From positions 28,532-92,531 of the forward strand of contig JAHEDX010000005.1 in NCBI GenBank assembly GCA_024641005.1: DNA of 64,000 nucleotides, written 5' to 3'. Within the stretch, counting starts at the first letter, position 1, and the number at the start of each line of letters is the position of its first letter. A program made the position numbers and the translations under genes. This document shows positions 19,380 through 27,951 of the stretch, piece by piece. Below the pieces are notes generated by a model that saw only the letters and a program-made list of their open reading frames with translations, searched no databases and was not told the origin of the DNA. The DNA is from Acidimicrobiaceae bacterium (lineage in GTDB: Bacteria; Actinomycetota; Acidimicrobiia; Acidimicrobiales; Ilumatobacteraceae).

Positions 19380-19875
19380 CCACGTGCATGCCGAGGTATG
19401 GCATCGGGCAGCACTCGGGGATCCACCGGACCGGGGTCGGCTGTTCGAGCGAGACGCGGCCGGCGTCGACTGGCCGCTGGCACCGTTGCGAGACCTTCGC
19501 CGATGCCTACCCGGATGCGATCATTCTGTTGTCGACGCGCTCCGATGCATCGACATGGTGTCGAAGTGCTCAGTCGACGATCTTTCGCATCGGTCCAGCA
19601 GAGCACGAATCAGCCGCGACGACAGACGTGGCAGACGATCTCGAGCTGACATCTGACGGTTCGTACCGCGACGAGGCAATCGCGATCGCGGGCTACGACC
19701 GCAACCATGCTCATGTCCTGGCCTCCGACCCAGCGACCGACCGGTCCATTATCAGCCGGGCGACGGTTGGGTACCTCTGTGTGAAGTGCTGGGAGTGTCG
19801 GTTCCCGGCGAGCGGTTCGCGCACGCCAACACGACAGATCAGTTCCGTCGGCGGGCCGGTCTCGGCGACGTCTGA
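19380..19875 (+). pseudogene. Degraded Sulfotransf_4-like sulfotransferase fragment (5' truncated, at least two frameshifts)
   Basis: Frame 1: HAEVWHRAALGDPPDRGRLFERDAAGVDWPLAPLRDL; frame 2: ADAYPDAIILLSTRSDASTWCRSAQSTIF...DEAIAIAGYDRNHAHV; frame 1: HYQPGDGWVPLCEVLGVSVPGERFAHANTTDQFRRRAGLGDV*. Confidence 0.75.
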
Positions 19876-20898
19876 TCAGCGCAGGGTGACGCCCGGCTCG
19901 CCGGGCTCGATCTCGCCGACGCGCCAGAAGCCGTCGGCGAGCAACGCGTCGGCCGCCTCGGGGGCGACGGCCGCGAGCAGGCCCCCCGACGTCTGTGGAT
20001 CGAAGCACAACGCCTCGGCCCCCGGGGACGCCGCCGAGTCGAGATGGCCGGTGAGGTACTCGCGGTTGCGAGGGTCGCCGCCGGTGCGCTTGCCGGCATC
20101 AGCCGCCTCGAGTGCACCCGGGTACGCCACGATCGAGCCAGTGTCGATGACGGCGCGAACGGCACTGCGCTCGGCCATCTCCCAGCTGTGCCCGGCCAGG
20201 CCGTACCCGGTCACGTCGGTGACAGCGTGCACTGCATCTCCCAAAGCCTTCAGCGACTCCGCAGCCGCACGGTTGAGGGTCTTCATTCCGGCGATCGCCG
20301 CCGCCTTGTCGTCGTCGGTGCCTGCCGCCAGCGTGAGTCCGGTACCGATCGGTTTGGACAACACGAGCACGTCGCCTGCGATCGCACCCGACTTACGGAA
20401 GATGCGGTCGGGGTGGACGACGCCCTGCACCGCGAGCCCGTAGATCGGTTCCGGATTGCGGATCGTGTGACCACCGGCCACGGCACCGCCTGCATCGGCG
20501 ACGGCGCGGGCGCCCGCCTCGAAGATCGCCACGATCGCCTCGCGTGGAAAGTGCTCGGGGAAGGCGGCGATGTTGACCGCCATCACGACCTGGCCGCCCA
20601 TCGCGAACACGTCGCTGCACGCGTTCGCAGCGGCGATCGCTCCGAAGTCGGCCGGATCGTCGACCAGGGGCGGGAAGAAGTCGGTCGTCGACACGATCGC
20701 AACGTCCGGGCTGACCTGGTAGATCGCCGCATCGTCGAAGGGGGCCAGCCCGACCAGGAGCGACGGGTCGGTCGCCACGGGGAAGTCGGCCACGAGATCC
20801 TTCAGCAGCGAGGCGCCCCATTTCGCTGCGCACCCGCCACACGAGGTCCACTCGGTCAGCTTGAGTCCATCGAGAGCCGGTATGTCTGCGAGCGCCAT
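19876..20898 (-). CDS. selD: Selenide, water dikinase
   Basis: TSCGGCAAKWGASLL, PFDDAAIYQ, TDFFPPLVDDPADFGAIAAANACSDVFAMGG, TDVTGYGLAGHSWEMAE, DPQTSGGLL. Confidence 0.93.
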   Translation of the reverse strand: MALADIPALDGLKLTEWTSCGGCAAKWGASLLKDLVADFPVATDPSLLVGLAPFDDAAIYQVSPDVAIVSTTDFFPPLVDDPADFGAIAAANACSDVFAMGGQVVMAVNIAAFPEHFPREAIVAIFEAGARAVADAGGAVAGGHTIRNPEPIYGLAVQGVVHPDRIFRKSGAIAGDVLVLSKPIGTGLTLAAGTDDDKAAAIAGMKTLNRAAAESLKALGDAVHAVTDVTGYGLAGHSWEMAERSAVRAVIDTGSIVAYPGALEAADAGKRTGGDPRNREYLTGHLDSAASPGAEALCFDPQTSGGLLAAVAPEAADALLADGFWRVGEIEPGEPGVTLR

Positions 20899-21089
20899 GC
20901 GCCGAGCCTATTCGTCACTCTCAAAGATGGCTCGGCGAACAACGAGCCGACAATCGGCGACAACATGCGCTCCGCGTCGGTGGGAGACATCAACAGATCA
21001 GGGCTTTGGTCCCTATATTTCTATAGTTCTAGACTCAATGATTAGGAGACAAACCCCTGGAGCGATGGCCGGCCACGAGGAGGCACCAC

Positions 21090-22487
21090 ATGAATATCCG
21101 ATCGACAGCCACGTTGGCAGCGGTGGCACTGCTGTCGTTCGCAACCGTGAGTTGCGCCGATGACGGCGCGACCGGTTCTCCGATGGCAGCCCGGAGCGCC
21201 GGGTTCGTCAGCGCAGCGGGCGCCACGATCCAACCCGGCGACACCGTCGAGTTCGTGACCACCGAGTTTGCGTTCAGCCCCAACACCACCGTCGCCGAAC
21301 CGGGCGACTACCACGGCGTCCTCGTCAACAACGGCACGATGACACACGACATCAAGTTCGCCAACGGTGAGGCGATCCAGGCGGCTGCCGGCGAACGTGT
21401 CGAGTTCGACTTCACCGTGCCGGCCGACGGCGTCACCTTCAGCTGCACGATCGCGGGCCATGCCGAAGCGGGCATGACCGGCACGATCGACACGCCGGCG
21501 TCCGCTGCCGCGGCGGCGGCCGGCGGCCATCCGACGTCGGGCGAACCCGACGTGGTCGAAGCGAATCCCGACGCGGCACCGTACGTGTTGCACGACCCGC
21601 GAGTGCCGGCGCGTGGCGAGGGTGACGGCGTCACGCTGATCGTCGGCGGCGCACCCGACGGCGGTGACCTGATCGAGGTCGAGATGGTGGTCGAGGAGAA
21701 GTTGATGACCGTCGCCGAGGGGTTCGAGCAGATGGTGTGGACGTTCAACGGCACCGTGCCGGGCCCCGTCATCCACACCGAGGTCGGCGACACGGTCAGG
21801 GTCCATCTCGTGAACCCCGCCACATCCTCTGTCGCCCACTCGGTCGACTTCCACGCCTCACAGGTGGCCTGGAACGACGAGATGCGCTCGATCGAGCCGG
21901 GAGAGGACCTGATCTACGAGTTCACGACCGACTATGCGGGCGTCTGGATGTACCACTGCGGCACCAATCCCGTCCTCCACCACATCGCCAACGGCATGTT
22001 CGGCATGGTGATCACCGAACCCGAGGGTGGCCTCCCGCCGGTCGACGACGAGTTCTTCCTCGTGCAGAACGAGTGGTATCTCGGCCCACAGGGTGAGGTC
22101 TCGTCGTTCGCCAAGGCCAATCAGGCGGCGCCGGCGCCCGACTTCGTGATGTTCAACGGCGTGGCGTTCCAGTACAAGGACCACCCGATCGAGGTGGCCA
22201 CCGGCGCCGATGTGCGCCTCTACGTGCTCGACGTCGGCCCCTCCATCGACTCGTCGTTCCACATCGTCGGCACGATCTTCAACGACGTGTGGAAGGAAGG
22301 CGTCCATCTCGCGCAGGACAACGACGGCAACTGGGGCTCGCAGGCCGTCGACCTGTCACCCGCCCAAGGCGCCGTCATCGAGCTCAGCCCGCAGGAGGAC
22401 GGCCTGTATCCGATCGTCACCCACGCCTTCAACTTCCCGGGCCGAGGTGCGCTCGGCCTGCTCCAGGCCGGCGACGGCGAGCCCTGA
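21090..22487 (+). CDS. nirK: Copper-containing nitrite reductase with N-terminal cupredoxin domain
   Basis: Cu-NIR motifs HSVDFHASQ, WMYHCGTNPVLHHIANGMFG, SSFHIVGTIF, IVTHAF; extra N-terminal cupredoxin with THDIKF and FSCTIAGHAEAGMTG. Confidence 0.9.
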   Translation: MNIRSTATLAAVALLSFATVSCADDGATGSPMAARSAGFVSAAGATIQPGDTVEFVTTEFAFSPNTTVAEPGDYHGVLVNNGTMTHDIKFANGEAIQAAAGERVEFDFTVPADGVTFSCTIAGHAEAGMTGTIDTPASAAAAAAGGHPTSGEPDVVEANPDAAPYVLHDPRVPARGEGDGVTLIVGGAPDGGDLIEVEMVVEEKLMTVAEGFEQMVWTFNGTVPGPVIHTEVGDTVRVHLVNPATSSVAHSVDFHASQVAWNDEMRSIEPGEDLIYEFTTDYAGVWMYHCGTNPVLHHIANGMFGMVITEPEGGLPPVDDEFFLVQNEWYLGPQGEVSSFAKANQAAPAPDFVMFNGVAFQYKDHPIEVATGADVRLYVLDVGPSIDSSFHIVGTIFNDVWKEGVHLAQDNDGNWGSQAVDLSPAQGAVIELSPQEDGLYPIVTHAFNFPGRGALGLLQAGDGEP

Positions 22488-22519
22488 TACGCCTCCGCCG
22501 CCGAACACGGGTCACAGGA

Positions 22520-22558
22520 CGAGGTGACCGCCCGGCATTCGGCCGGGCGGTCACCTCG
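22520..22558. terminator. Bidirectional hairpin between nirK and the rrf2 gene
   Basis: CGAGGTGACCGCCCGGC-ATTCG-GCCGGGCGGTCACCTCG, 17-bp perfect stem between convergent genes. Confidence 0.75.
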
Positions 22559-22567
22559 CGTCGACGG

Positions 22568-22981
22568 TCAGCACGTGTGGTGGGCGACCGATACTTCTGC
22601 GATCGACGTTCGGTGCAACTCGCCGAGCAGCAGTGCTCGCGCCCTCGTCCACGGCTCGTGGAGCGCACACGGGCCGGTCTGCGAACAGGGCCGATCTGCA
22701 AGCACGCAGCGACCCGACTCGGTAGGCCCTTCGACGGCCTCGATCACCTGCAGCATCGAGAGGTGGGTCAGATCGACGATCAGCGCATAGCCACCGGTCG
22801 GTCCCGGATCCGACCGCACCCATCCGGCACGCACCAGCGGCGTGATGACCTGCGGCACGAAGCCGACCGTGCTCCCGACGAGTTCCGCGAGTTCAGGCCC
22901 CTTGATCCGATCATCACGCTCGCCGAGCACCTTCAGGATCTGTACCGCCAGATCACTCTTCCGGGTTACCTCTAGTCGCAT
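22568..22981 (-). CDS. Rrf2 family regulator, NsrR-like (Fe-S cysteines present)
   Basis: N-terminal MRLEVTRKSDLAVQILKVLG; TGGYAL; three cysteines C-x6-C-x5-C in CVLADRPCSQTGPC. Confidence 0.85.
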   Translation of the reverse strand: MRLEVTRKSDLAVQILKVLGERDDRIKGPELAELVGSTVGFVPQVITPLVRAGWVRSDPGPTGGYALIVDLTHLSMLQVIEAVEGPTESGRCVLADRPCSQTGPCALHEPWTRARALLLGELHRTSIAEVSVAHHTC

Positions 22982-22999
22982 ACTGCAAGACTAGAGGTA
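22967..22999. promoter_or_regulatory. Perfect 11-11-11 inverted repeat at the rrf2 start
   Basis: TACCTCTAGTC-gcatactgcaa-GACTAGAGGTA; contains the rrf2 start codon. Confidence 0.75.
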
Positions 23000-23074
23000 C
23001 AGCCCGACCAGACCGCAACGACGGTGACCGGGACCCCTGAGTTCGAGCCTCTACTCGGTGAGGGTTTCGGCAGG

Positions 23075-24244
23075 TCAGGCGAACGAGACGTCCGCCACCT
23101 GCGGCGGCGGCCACAGCGTCTCGCCCTTCTCGTCGGAGGTGCTCCACCCCGGAGCGACCGATGGAGCAGTCAGCTCGATCGGGCCTCCCGCCTGCTCCCA
23201 CAGCACCGCAGGGCGTTCGCCGTGCCAGCGAAGCGCAAACGCGACCGATGTGGTGTCACCCGTCGGCACCCCGTACACCTCGACCGGCTGTCCCAGCCAC
23301 GAAGACGGCAGCCCATCGGGCAGCAGCGCACCCTGGTCCGCCAGCTGCGATTCGAGCCACGCCACGGCGCGCACTCCCGAGGGCGGTTGGTCCGGGGCGG
23401 CCGACCGGGTGCGGCCGACCATGATCCGCTCGAGGTCACGCCGGGCGCGGGTCTCGCCTGCCGCGGCCAACACCCGGCACGACGCCGCGAGTGCGACATC
23501 GGCATCCCAGTCGGCCTGCGGGCCGAGTCGCTCGACCGCGTCGACCAACTCAGGGATCCAGTGGTCCGGCCGCTCGCCCATCCTCACGAGTTCGCCGAGC
23601 GCCAGAGCGAAGCCTGCCGGGTCATCGTCGCAGCGAGGGATCGATCCCAGCGCCAGTTCGCAGCGTTCGGCCGTGACGGCCTCGGCCAACGAGGCACCGC
23701 GCTCTCCGTCGGGCAGGACAAAGCGGCTGGCCCGCTCGGTCAGCGACAGCCAACCGCGCACGACCTGCATCGCCGTCGCGGCCCCGGCGGGTACCGGGCC
23801 CGAACGCTGGACACCGTGAACGATCGCGACCCGAAGCATCGCCTTGTGCCCGAGCGGCAACACGAATGCACCAGGTGGCAGTTCGATCCCCTCGATCGGC
23901 ACGCCTGCCACCGGCCGCTCGGTCAGCACATCCCTGCGATCGAACGCGACGGCCACCGGCATCGTCGACTCGTTCTCGATCTCGACGATCGTGAGACCGC
24001 CGGCATCGGCAACGCTGTAGACGCGCTGCACCACATCGCCATTGGGCACTCGCAGGCGGGTCTCGACCACCGCCGTGCCCTCGACACGCTGCTGGCGAAC
24101 CGCCGCCTCGTCGGATGGAATGTGCCAACGGTCGTCGGCAGCGACGAACCAGTTCAACGCGGGAGTCCCGCCCCACGGTTCGATCGAACCCCAGGGGGTG
24201 ATCGAGGCGCGCCAGGGTTGTCCGGTGACTCCGGTCGTGATCAT
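23075..24244 (-). CDS. Hypothetical protein
   Basis: 389-aa ORF with coding-like composition; no motif I can name. Confidence 0.7.
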   Translation of the reverse strand: MITTGVTGQPWRASITPWGSIEPWGGTPALNWFVAADDRWHIPSDEAAVRQQRVEGTAVVETRLRVPNGDVVQRVYSVADAGGLTIVEIENESTMPVAVAFDRRDVLTERPVAGVPIEGIELPPGAFVLPLGHKAMLRVAIVHGVQRSGPVPAGAATAMQVVRGWLSLTERASRFVLPDGERGASLAEAVTAERCELALGSIPRCDDDPAGFALALGELVRMGERPDHWIPELVDAVERLGPQADWDADVALAASCRVLAAAGETRARRDLERIMVGRTRSAAPDQPPSGVRAVAWLESQLADQGALLPDGLPSSWLGQPVEVYGVPTGDTTSVAFALRWHGERPAVLWEQAGGPIELTAPSVAPGWSTSDEKGETLWPPPQVADVSFA

Positions 24245-24251
24245 CGAACGG

Positions 24252-25259
24252 TCAGCCCAGTTCGCTCTTGTTCGACCGTGACATCAACGAGGCGAGCGCC
24301 TCGCGGGCGTTGTGACCGTGATGACACACGGCGACGACCTGTTCGGTGATGGGCATCTCGACACCGTACCGAGCCGCCAGGTCGAGCACACTGGGCGAGC
24401 TCTTGACCCCTTCGGCGACCATGGTCATCGACGCCAGGATCTCCTCGATCGACTGGCCCCGGCCCAGCGCCAAACCGACGGAGTTGTTGCGGCTCTGCTT
24501 CGAGGAACAGGTCGCGATCAGGTCTCCCATACCGGCAAGGCCGGCGAACGTGAGCGGATCGCCTCCCATCTCGACACCCAGCCTCGACATCTCGGCGAGG
24601 CCCCTGGTGATCAGGGTCGCACGGGTGTTGTCGCCGAACTCCATGCCTTCGGCCATGCCGGCGGCGATGGCGATCACGTTCTTCACCACACCGGCAACCT
24701 CGCAACCGACGACATCGGGATTGGTGTACACGCGCAGGCTCGGTCGGGTGAGGATCCGCTGCAACTCGAGGGCGATCGTGGTGTCGGGGATCGCGACCAC
24801 GCTGGCAGCCGGCTGCCCGGCCATGATCTCCTTGGCGAGGTTCGGGCCCGTCATCACCCCGACCGGATGCCCCGGCATCTCCTCGGCCGCGACCTCGGTC
24901 ATCCGCATCAAGGTCTCGCGCTCGATGCCTTTCGTCAGGCTGACGACCGGCACCCATGGCCGCAGGTGTCGGGCGACCTCACGAGCGACATCGCGAAAGC
25001 CGTGCGATGGAACCGCCATCACCACCACGTCGGCACCGGAGATGGCTTCGTCCATGCTCGCCGTCGCCTTCAGCTGGGTGGGCAGCGCGAACGACGGCAG
25101 GTAATCGGGGTTCACTCTCGCCGCGTTGATGTGCTCGGCCAACTCTCCCCGGCGCGCCCACAGGACGGTGGGCGTGTTGACGCTGGCGAGCGCGGCCACA
25201 GTGGTACCCCACGACCCGGCCCCCACCACTGCCACTCGAATCTCGGACGAACGCGACAT
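24252..25259 (-). CDS. gpsA: Glycerol-3-phosphate dehydrogenase [NAD(P)+]
   Basis: VAVVGAGSWGTTVAALAS, SLTKGIE, GPNLAKEIMAGQPAA, VKNVIAIAAGMAEGM. Confidence 0.95.
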   Translation of the reverse strand: MSRSSEIRVAVVGAGSWGTTVAALASVNTPTVLWARRGELAEHINAARVNPDYLPSFALPTQLKATASMDEAISGADVVVMAVPSHGFRDVAREVARHLRPWVPVVSLTKGIERETLMRMTEVAAEEMPGHPVGVMTGPNLAKEIMAGQPAASVVAIPDTTIALELQRILTRPSLRVYTNPDVVGCEVAGVVKNVIAIAAGMAEGMEFGDNTRATLITRGLAEMSRLGVEMGGDPLTFAGLAGMGDLIATCSSKQSRNNSVGLALGRGQSIEEILASMTMVAEGVKSSPSVLDLAARYGVEMPITEQVVAVCHHGHNAREALASLMSRSNKSELG

Positions 25260-25318
25260 GCACGAGCAGCGTACGCGCATCGCACTGACACGGCCAGATC
25301 GCATCGACACGACCTAGT

Positions 25319-25927
25319 GTGCTGCTCGTGGAGACGGCGGTGCTCATCCCGATCAAAGCGCTCCGTGCTGCGAAGGGCCGACTGACCGGATGGCTTCCCG
25401 ACACCGACCGGGAACGCCTCGCGCGTTGGATGGCCGAGCGGGTCGTCGCCGCAGCTCAGCCGTTGCCGATCTTTGTCGCCTGCGACGACGACGAGATCGC
25501 GGTGTGGGCCGAACGACTCGGTGCCCACGTCTTGTGGAGCCCTGGGCTCGGGTTGAACGGCGCGATCGACCAAGGGGTCGACCTGATCGCCGGCAAGGGC
25601 GCCGAACACGTGATCATCTCGCACGGCGACCTGCCGCTCGCACACGATCTCGCCGCCGTAGCACGAGCAGGCCACGTCGTGTTGGTGCCCGATCGTCGCC
25701 GCGACGGTACGAACGTGCTGAGCCGCCCGTGCGATGTGAGTTTGCCGGCGTCCTACGGCGCGGGCAGTTTCCTCGCCCATCTCGGTGCTGCGCTCGCCAC
25801 CGGCGCTCCGGTCACGGTTGTCATCGACTCCCGTCTCTCGATCGACATCGACACCATCGACGACTGCCGGCATCCACTCGTCGCGCCGGTGCTGCGACCG
25901 ATCCTCGGTGAGGCAATGCCGAGATGA
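25319..25927 (+). CDS. cofC: 2-phospho-L-lactate guanylyltransferase
   Basis: VLIPIKALRAAKGRL...ISHGDLPLAHDL...PDRRRDGTNVLSRP. Confidence 0.88.
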   Translation: MLLVETAVLIPIKALRAAKGRLTGWLPDTDRERLARWMAERVVAAAQPLPIFVACDDDEIAVWAERLGAHVLWSPGLGLNGAIDQGVDLIAGKGAEHVIISHGDLPLAHDLAAVARAGHVVLVPDRRRDGTNVLSRPCDVSLPASYGAGSFLAHLGAALATGAPVTVVIDSRLSIDIDTIDDCRHPLVAPVLRPILGEAMPR

Positions 25928-26697
25928 ACGCCAACGAACCGGGCCAGCCTGCCGAGTCGGCAACGACATCGATCACCAGCCGCGACCTGCCGGTGCCGAA
26001 CGTCGCACTGGCCATCGGGGCCCATCCCGATGATGTCGAGTTCGGGTGCGGAGCGACCCTTGCGAAATGGGCGGCCGCTGGGTGCACGGTGCACCACCTG
26101 GTCTGCACCGATGGGTCGAAGGGCACCTGGGACCCCTCCGCTGACGTCGATGCCCTCGTGGCTCGACGCCAGGCCGAGCAGCGCGAGGCGGCACGGCGTC
26201 TCGCAGGGGACCACGCCGGCGAGGTGGTGTTCCTCGGATATGTCGACGGCGAGCTCACCAGCGACCTCGAGGCTCGCGGTCGCGTGGCGCTGGCGATACG
26301 CCAACTTCGGCCCGACATCGTGCTGGGCCACGACCCCTGGAAGCGATACCGACTCCACCCTGATCACCGTCACGCGGGGCTCCTCGCCTGCGAAGGCATC
26401 GTCGCCGCCCGCGACCCCCACTTCTTCCCCGAGCACGACATCGCGCACCACCGACCACAACACCTGATGTTGTTCGAGGCCGACGAGGCCGACCATCTCG
26501 AAGACGTCGCCGACTGGATCGATGCGAAGCTCGCGGCGCTCGAAGCTCACGAGAGCCAGTTCGAGTCGACGATGAAGGCCATCGACAAGTCCCAGCTCGA
26601 CGCATTCCGCGATCGGATCAGTGCTCGACTGATCGGGCTCGGCGCAGCGCACGGAACCGGCGCAGCCGAGTTGTTCAAGCTGATCAGCGACCTGTAG
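25924..26697 (+). CDS. PIG-L family deacetylase
   Basis: IGAHPDDVEFGCGATLAKW, HPDHRHAGLL; ATGA overlap with cofC. Confidence 0.9.
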   Translation: MNANEPGQPAESATTSITSRDLPVPNVALAIGAHPDDVEFGCGATLAKWAAAGCTVHHLVCTDGSKGTWDPSADVDALVARRQAEQREAARRLAGDHAGEVVFLGYVDGELTSDLEARGRVALAIRQLRPDIVLGHDPWKRYRLHPDHRHAGLLACEGIVAARDPHFFPEHDIAHHRPQHLMLFEADEADHLEDVADWIDAKLAALEAHESQFESTMKAIDKSQLDAFRDRISARLIGLGAAHGTGAAELFKLISDL

Positions 26698-26703
26698 ACG
26701 CGA

Positions 26704-26736
26704 CGATGGGGCGAGGTCGCTGACCTCGCCCCATCG
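26704..26736. terminator. Bidirectional hairpin between convergent genes
   Basis: CGATGGGGCGAGGTC-gct-GACCTCGCCCCATCG, 15-bp perfect stem. Confidence 0.75.
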
Positions 26737-26760
26737 AACAGATCGTCCGATCCCGAGGGA

Positions 26761-26868
26761 TCAGCGCTTGGCCGGAGCCTTCTTGGCCGGAGCCTTCTTG
26801 GCCGGAGCCTTCTTGGCCGGAGCCTTCTTGGCCGGAGCCTTCTTGGCCGGAGCCTTCTTGACAGCCAT
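26761..26868 (-). CDS. 35-aa Lys/Ala/Pro-rich micro-ORF MAV(KKAPA)6KR, HU-tail-like
   Basis: Six perfect 15-bp repeats in frame with ATG and TGA, starting 7 bp after the hup stop codon. Confidence 0.6.
   Translation of the reverse strand: MAVKKAPAKKAPAKKAPAKKAPAKKAPAKKAPAKR
26770..26859. repeat. Perfect 15-bp tandem repeat x6 (GGCCGGAGCCTTCTT)
   Basis: Six identical consecutive copies read directly. Confidence 0.98.
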
Positions 26869-26875
26869 CAGTCGG

Positions 26876-27160
26876 TCACTTCCGGTTCGGGTTGAGCGCG
26901 GACTTGAGGGTCGAGCTCGCCGAGAACTTCATCGCGGTCGATGCCGAGATCTTGACGGGAGCGCCGGTCTGCGGGTTGCGACCGGTACGAGCGGGACGCT
27001 TCGTGGTGCTGAACGAGCCGAAGCCCGGCCATGCGACCTTCTCGCCCTTCGACGTCTTGGCGACGACGGTGTCGAAGAAGGCACCGACGGTGCGCTCGGC
27101 ATCGGCCTTGGACACGCCGGCGGCTTCAGCAACAGCGTCGATCAGTTCTGCCTTGGTCAT
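26876..27160 (-). CDS. hup: HU family DNA-binding protein (core domain only)
   Basis: [32 protein letters not shown]...[21 protein letters not shown]. Confidence 0.95.
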   Translation of the reverse strand: MTKAELIDAVAEAAGVSKADAERTVGAFFDTVVAKTSKGEKVAWPGFGSFSTTKRPARTGRNPQTGAPVKISASTAMKFSASSTLKSALNPNRK

Positions 27161-27326
27161 AAAATTTCCTTTGCATCACGGTGTATGAGGCGGGTTGTCC
27201 ACGCCTCTTCGCCCCACGGGCTGATTGCCATCAAACGCAGCAAACTACAGCGATGCAACTATCAATCTATTTGCATTTGCAATCAAGGGCAGTCCGAAGC
27301 CTTGAAATACAACGGTCTGCGGTAGG

Positions 27327-27806
27327 TCAATCGATATGAATCGGGTCGAGAACGCGACGCAACCGGTCGGCGAAGACATCCTCGAGTCCGTCCGTGTACT
27401 TCTCGCGCGGCCAGAAGAACCCGCGCAGTCCGTCACCCTTGCGACGTGGAACGACGTGCACGTGGAGGTGGGCGACGCTCTGGCTGATCACGTTGTTGTT
27501 GGCGACGAACGTCCCTCCGGCGTCCAACGCCTCGGGCATCGCCCTGGCGATCAACTGCACCCGCGTGAAGAACGGGCCGATCTCGTCGGTTTCGAGATCG
27601 GCCAGGGTGACCACGTGCCGCCGCGGTATCACCAGCGTGTGCCCCAGAAACAACGGCGAACGGTCGAGGAAGGCGATCGCCGTGTCGTCCGACCACACCA
27701 CATGAGCCGACCTCGTGCCGGCGACGATGTCACAGAACACACACCCCGGAGCGGGCTGTAGCGGGTCCGTTCCCACCGAGCCGGCGTCGCTGCGTTCGGC
27801 GGTCAT
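27327..27806 (-). CDS. HIT family protein
   Basis: CVFCDIVAG...VAHLHVHVVPR (HxHxH-type HIT motif). Confidence 0.92.
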   Translation of the reverse strand: MTAERSDAGSVGTDPLQPAPGCVFCDIVAGTRSAHVVWSDDTAIAFLDRSPLFLGHTLVIPRRHVVTLADLETDEIGPFFTRVQLIARAMPEALDAGGTFVANNNVISQSVAHLHVHVVPRRKGDGLRGFFWPREKYTDGLEDVFADRLRRVLDPIHID

Positions 27807-27951
27807 GCCACAACCCTACGGGTCGGCCGCCCGCACACCGGCGAACTCACCATCCACCACGGCAGCAGTGCGGTCGGATACAAATTGCATCGTTGTTGTC
27901 AGGCAGGCGAAACACCTTCCAGGAATCACTGGATCACACCATCGATCAGGG

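Noticed and set aside
18590-20443. 617-aa plus-strand ORF spanning rnhB, pseudogene and selD
   Set aside because: Antisense to two clear genes; only the short 19.4-19.9 kb stretch carries real (degraded) homology
20940-21089. tRNA-Sec or other structured RNA upstream of nirK next to selD
   Set aside because: No cloverleaf or long acceptor stem could be drawn; the region looks like an AT-rich promoter
22520-22558. Strong palindrome as a novel regulatory element
   Set aside because: Best explained as a bidirectional terminator between convergent nirK and rrf2
26704-26736. Strong palindrome as a REP-like element
   Set aside because: Position between convergent genes and short loop fit an ordinary bidirectional terminator
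26768-27325. Plus-strand [18 protein letters not shown]...
   Set aside because: Antisense reading of the KKAPA repeat and hup gene; hydrophobic repeat is an artefact of the opposite-strand codons
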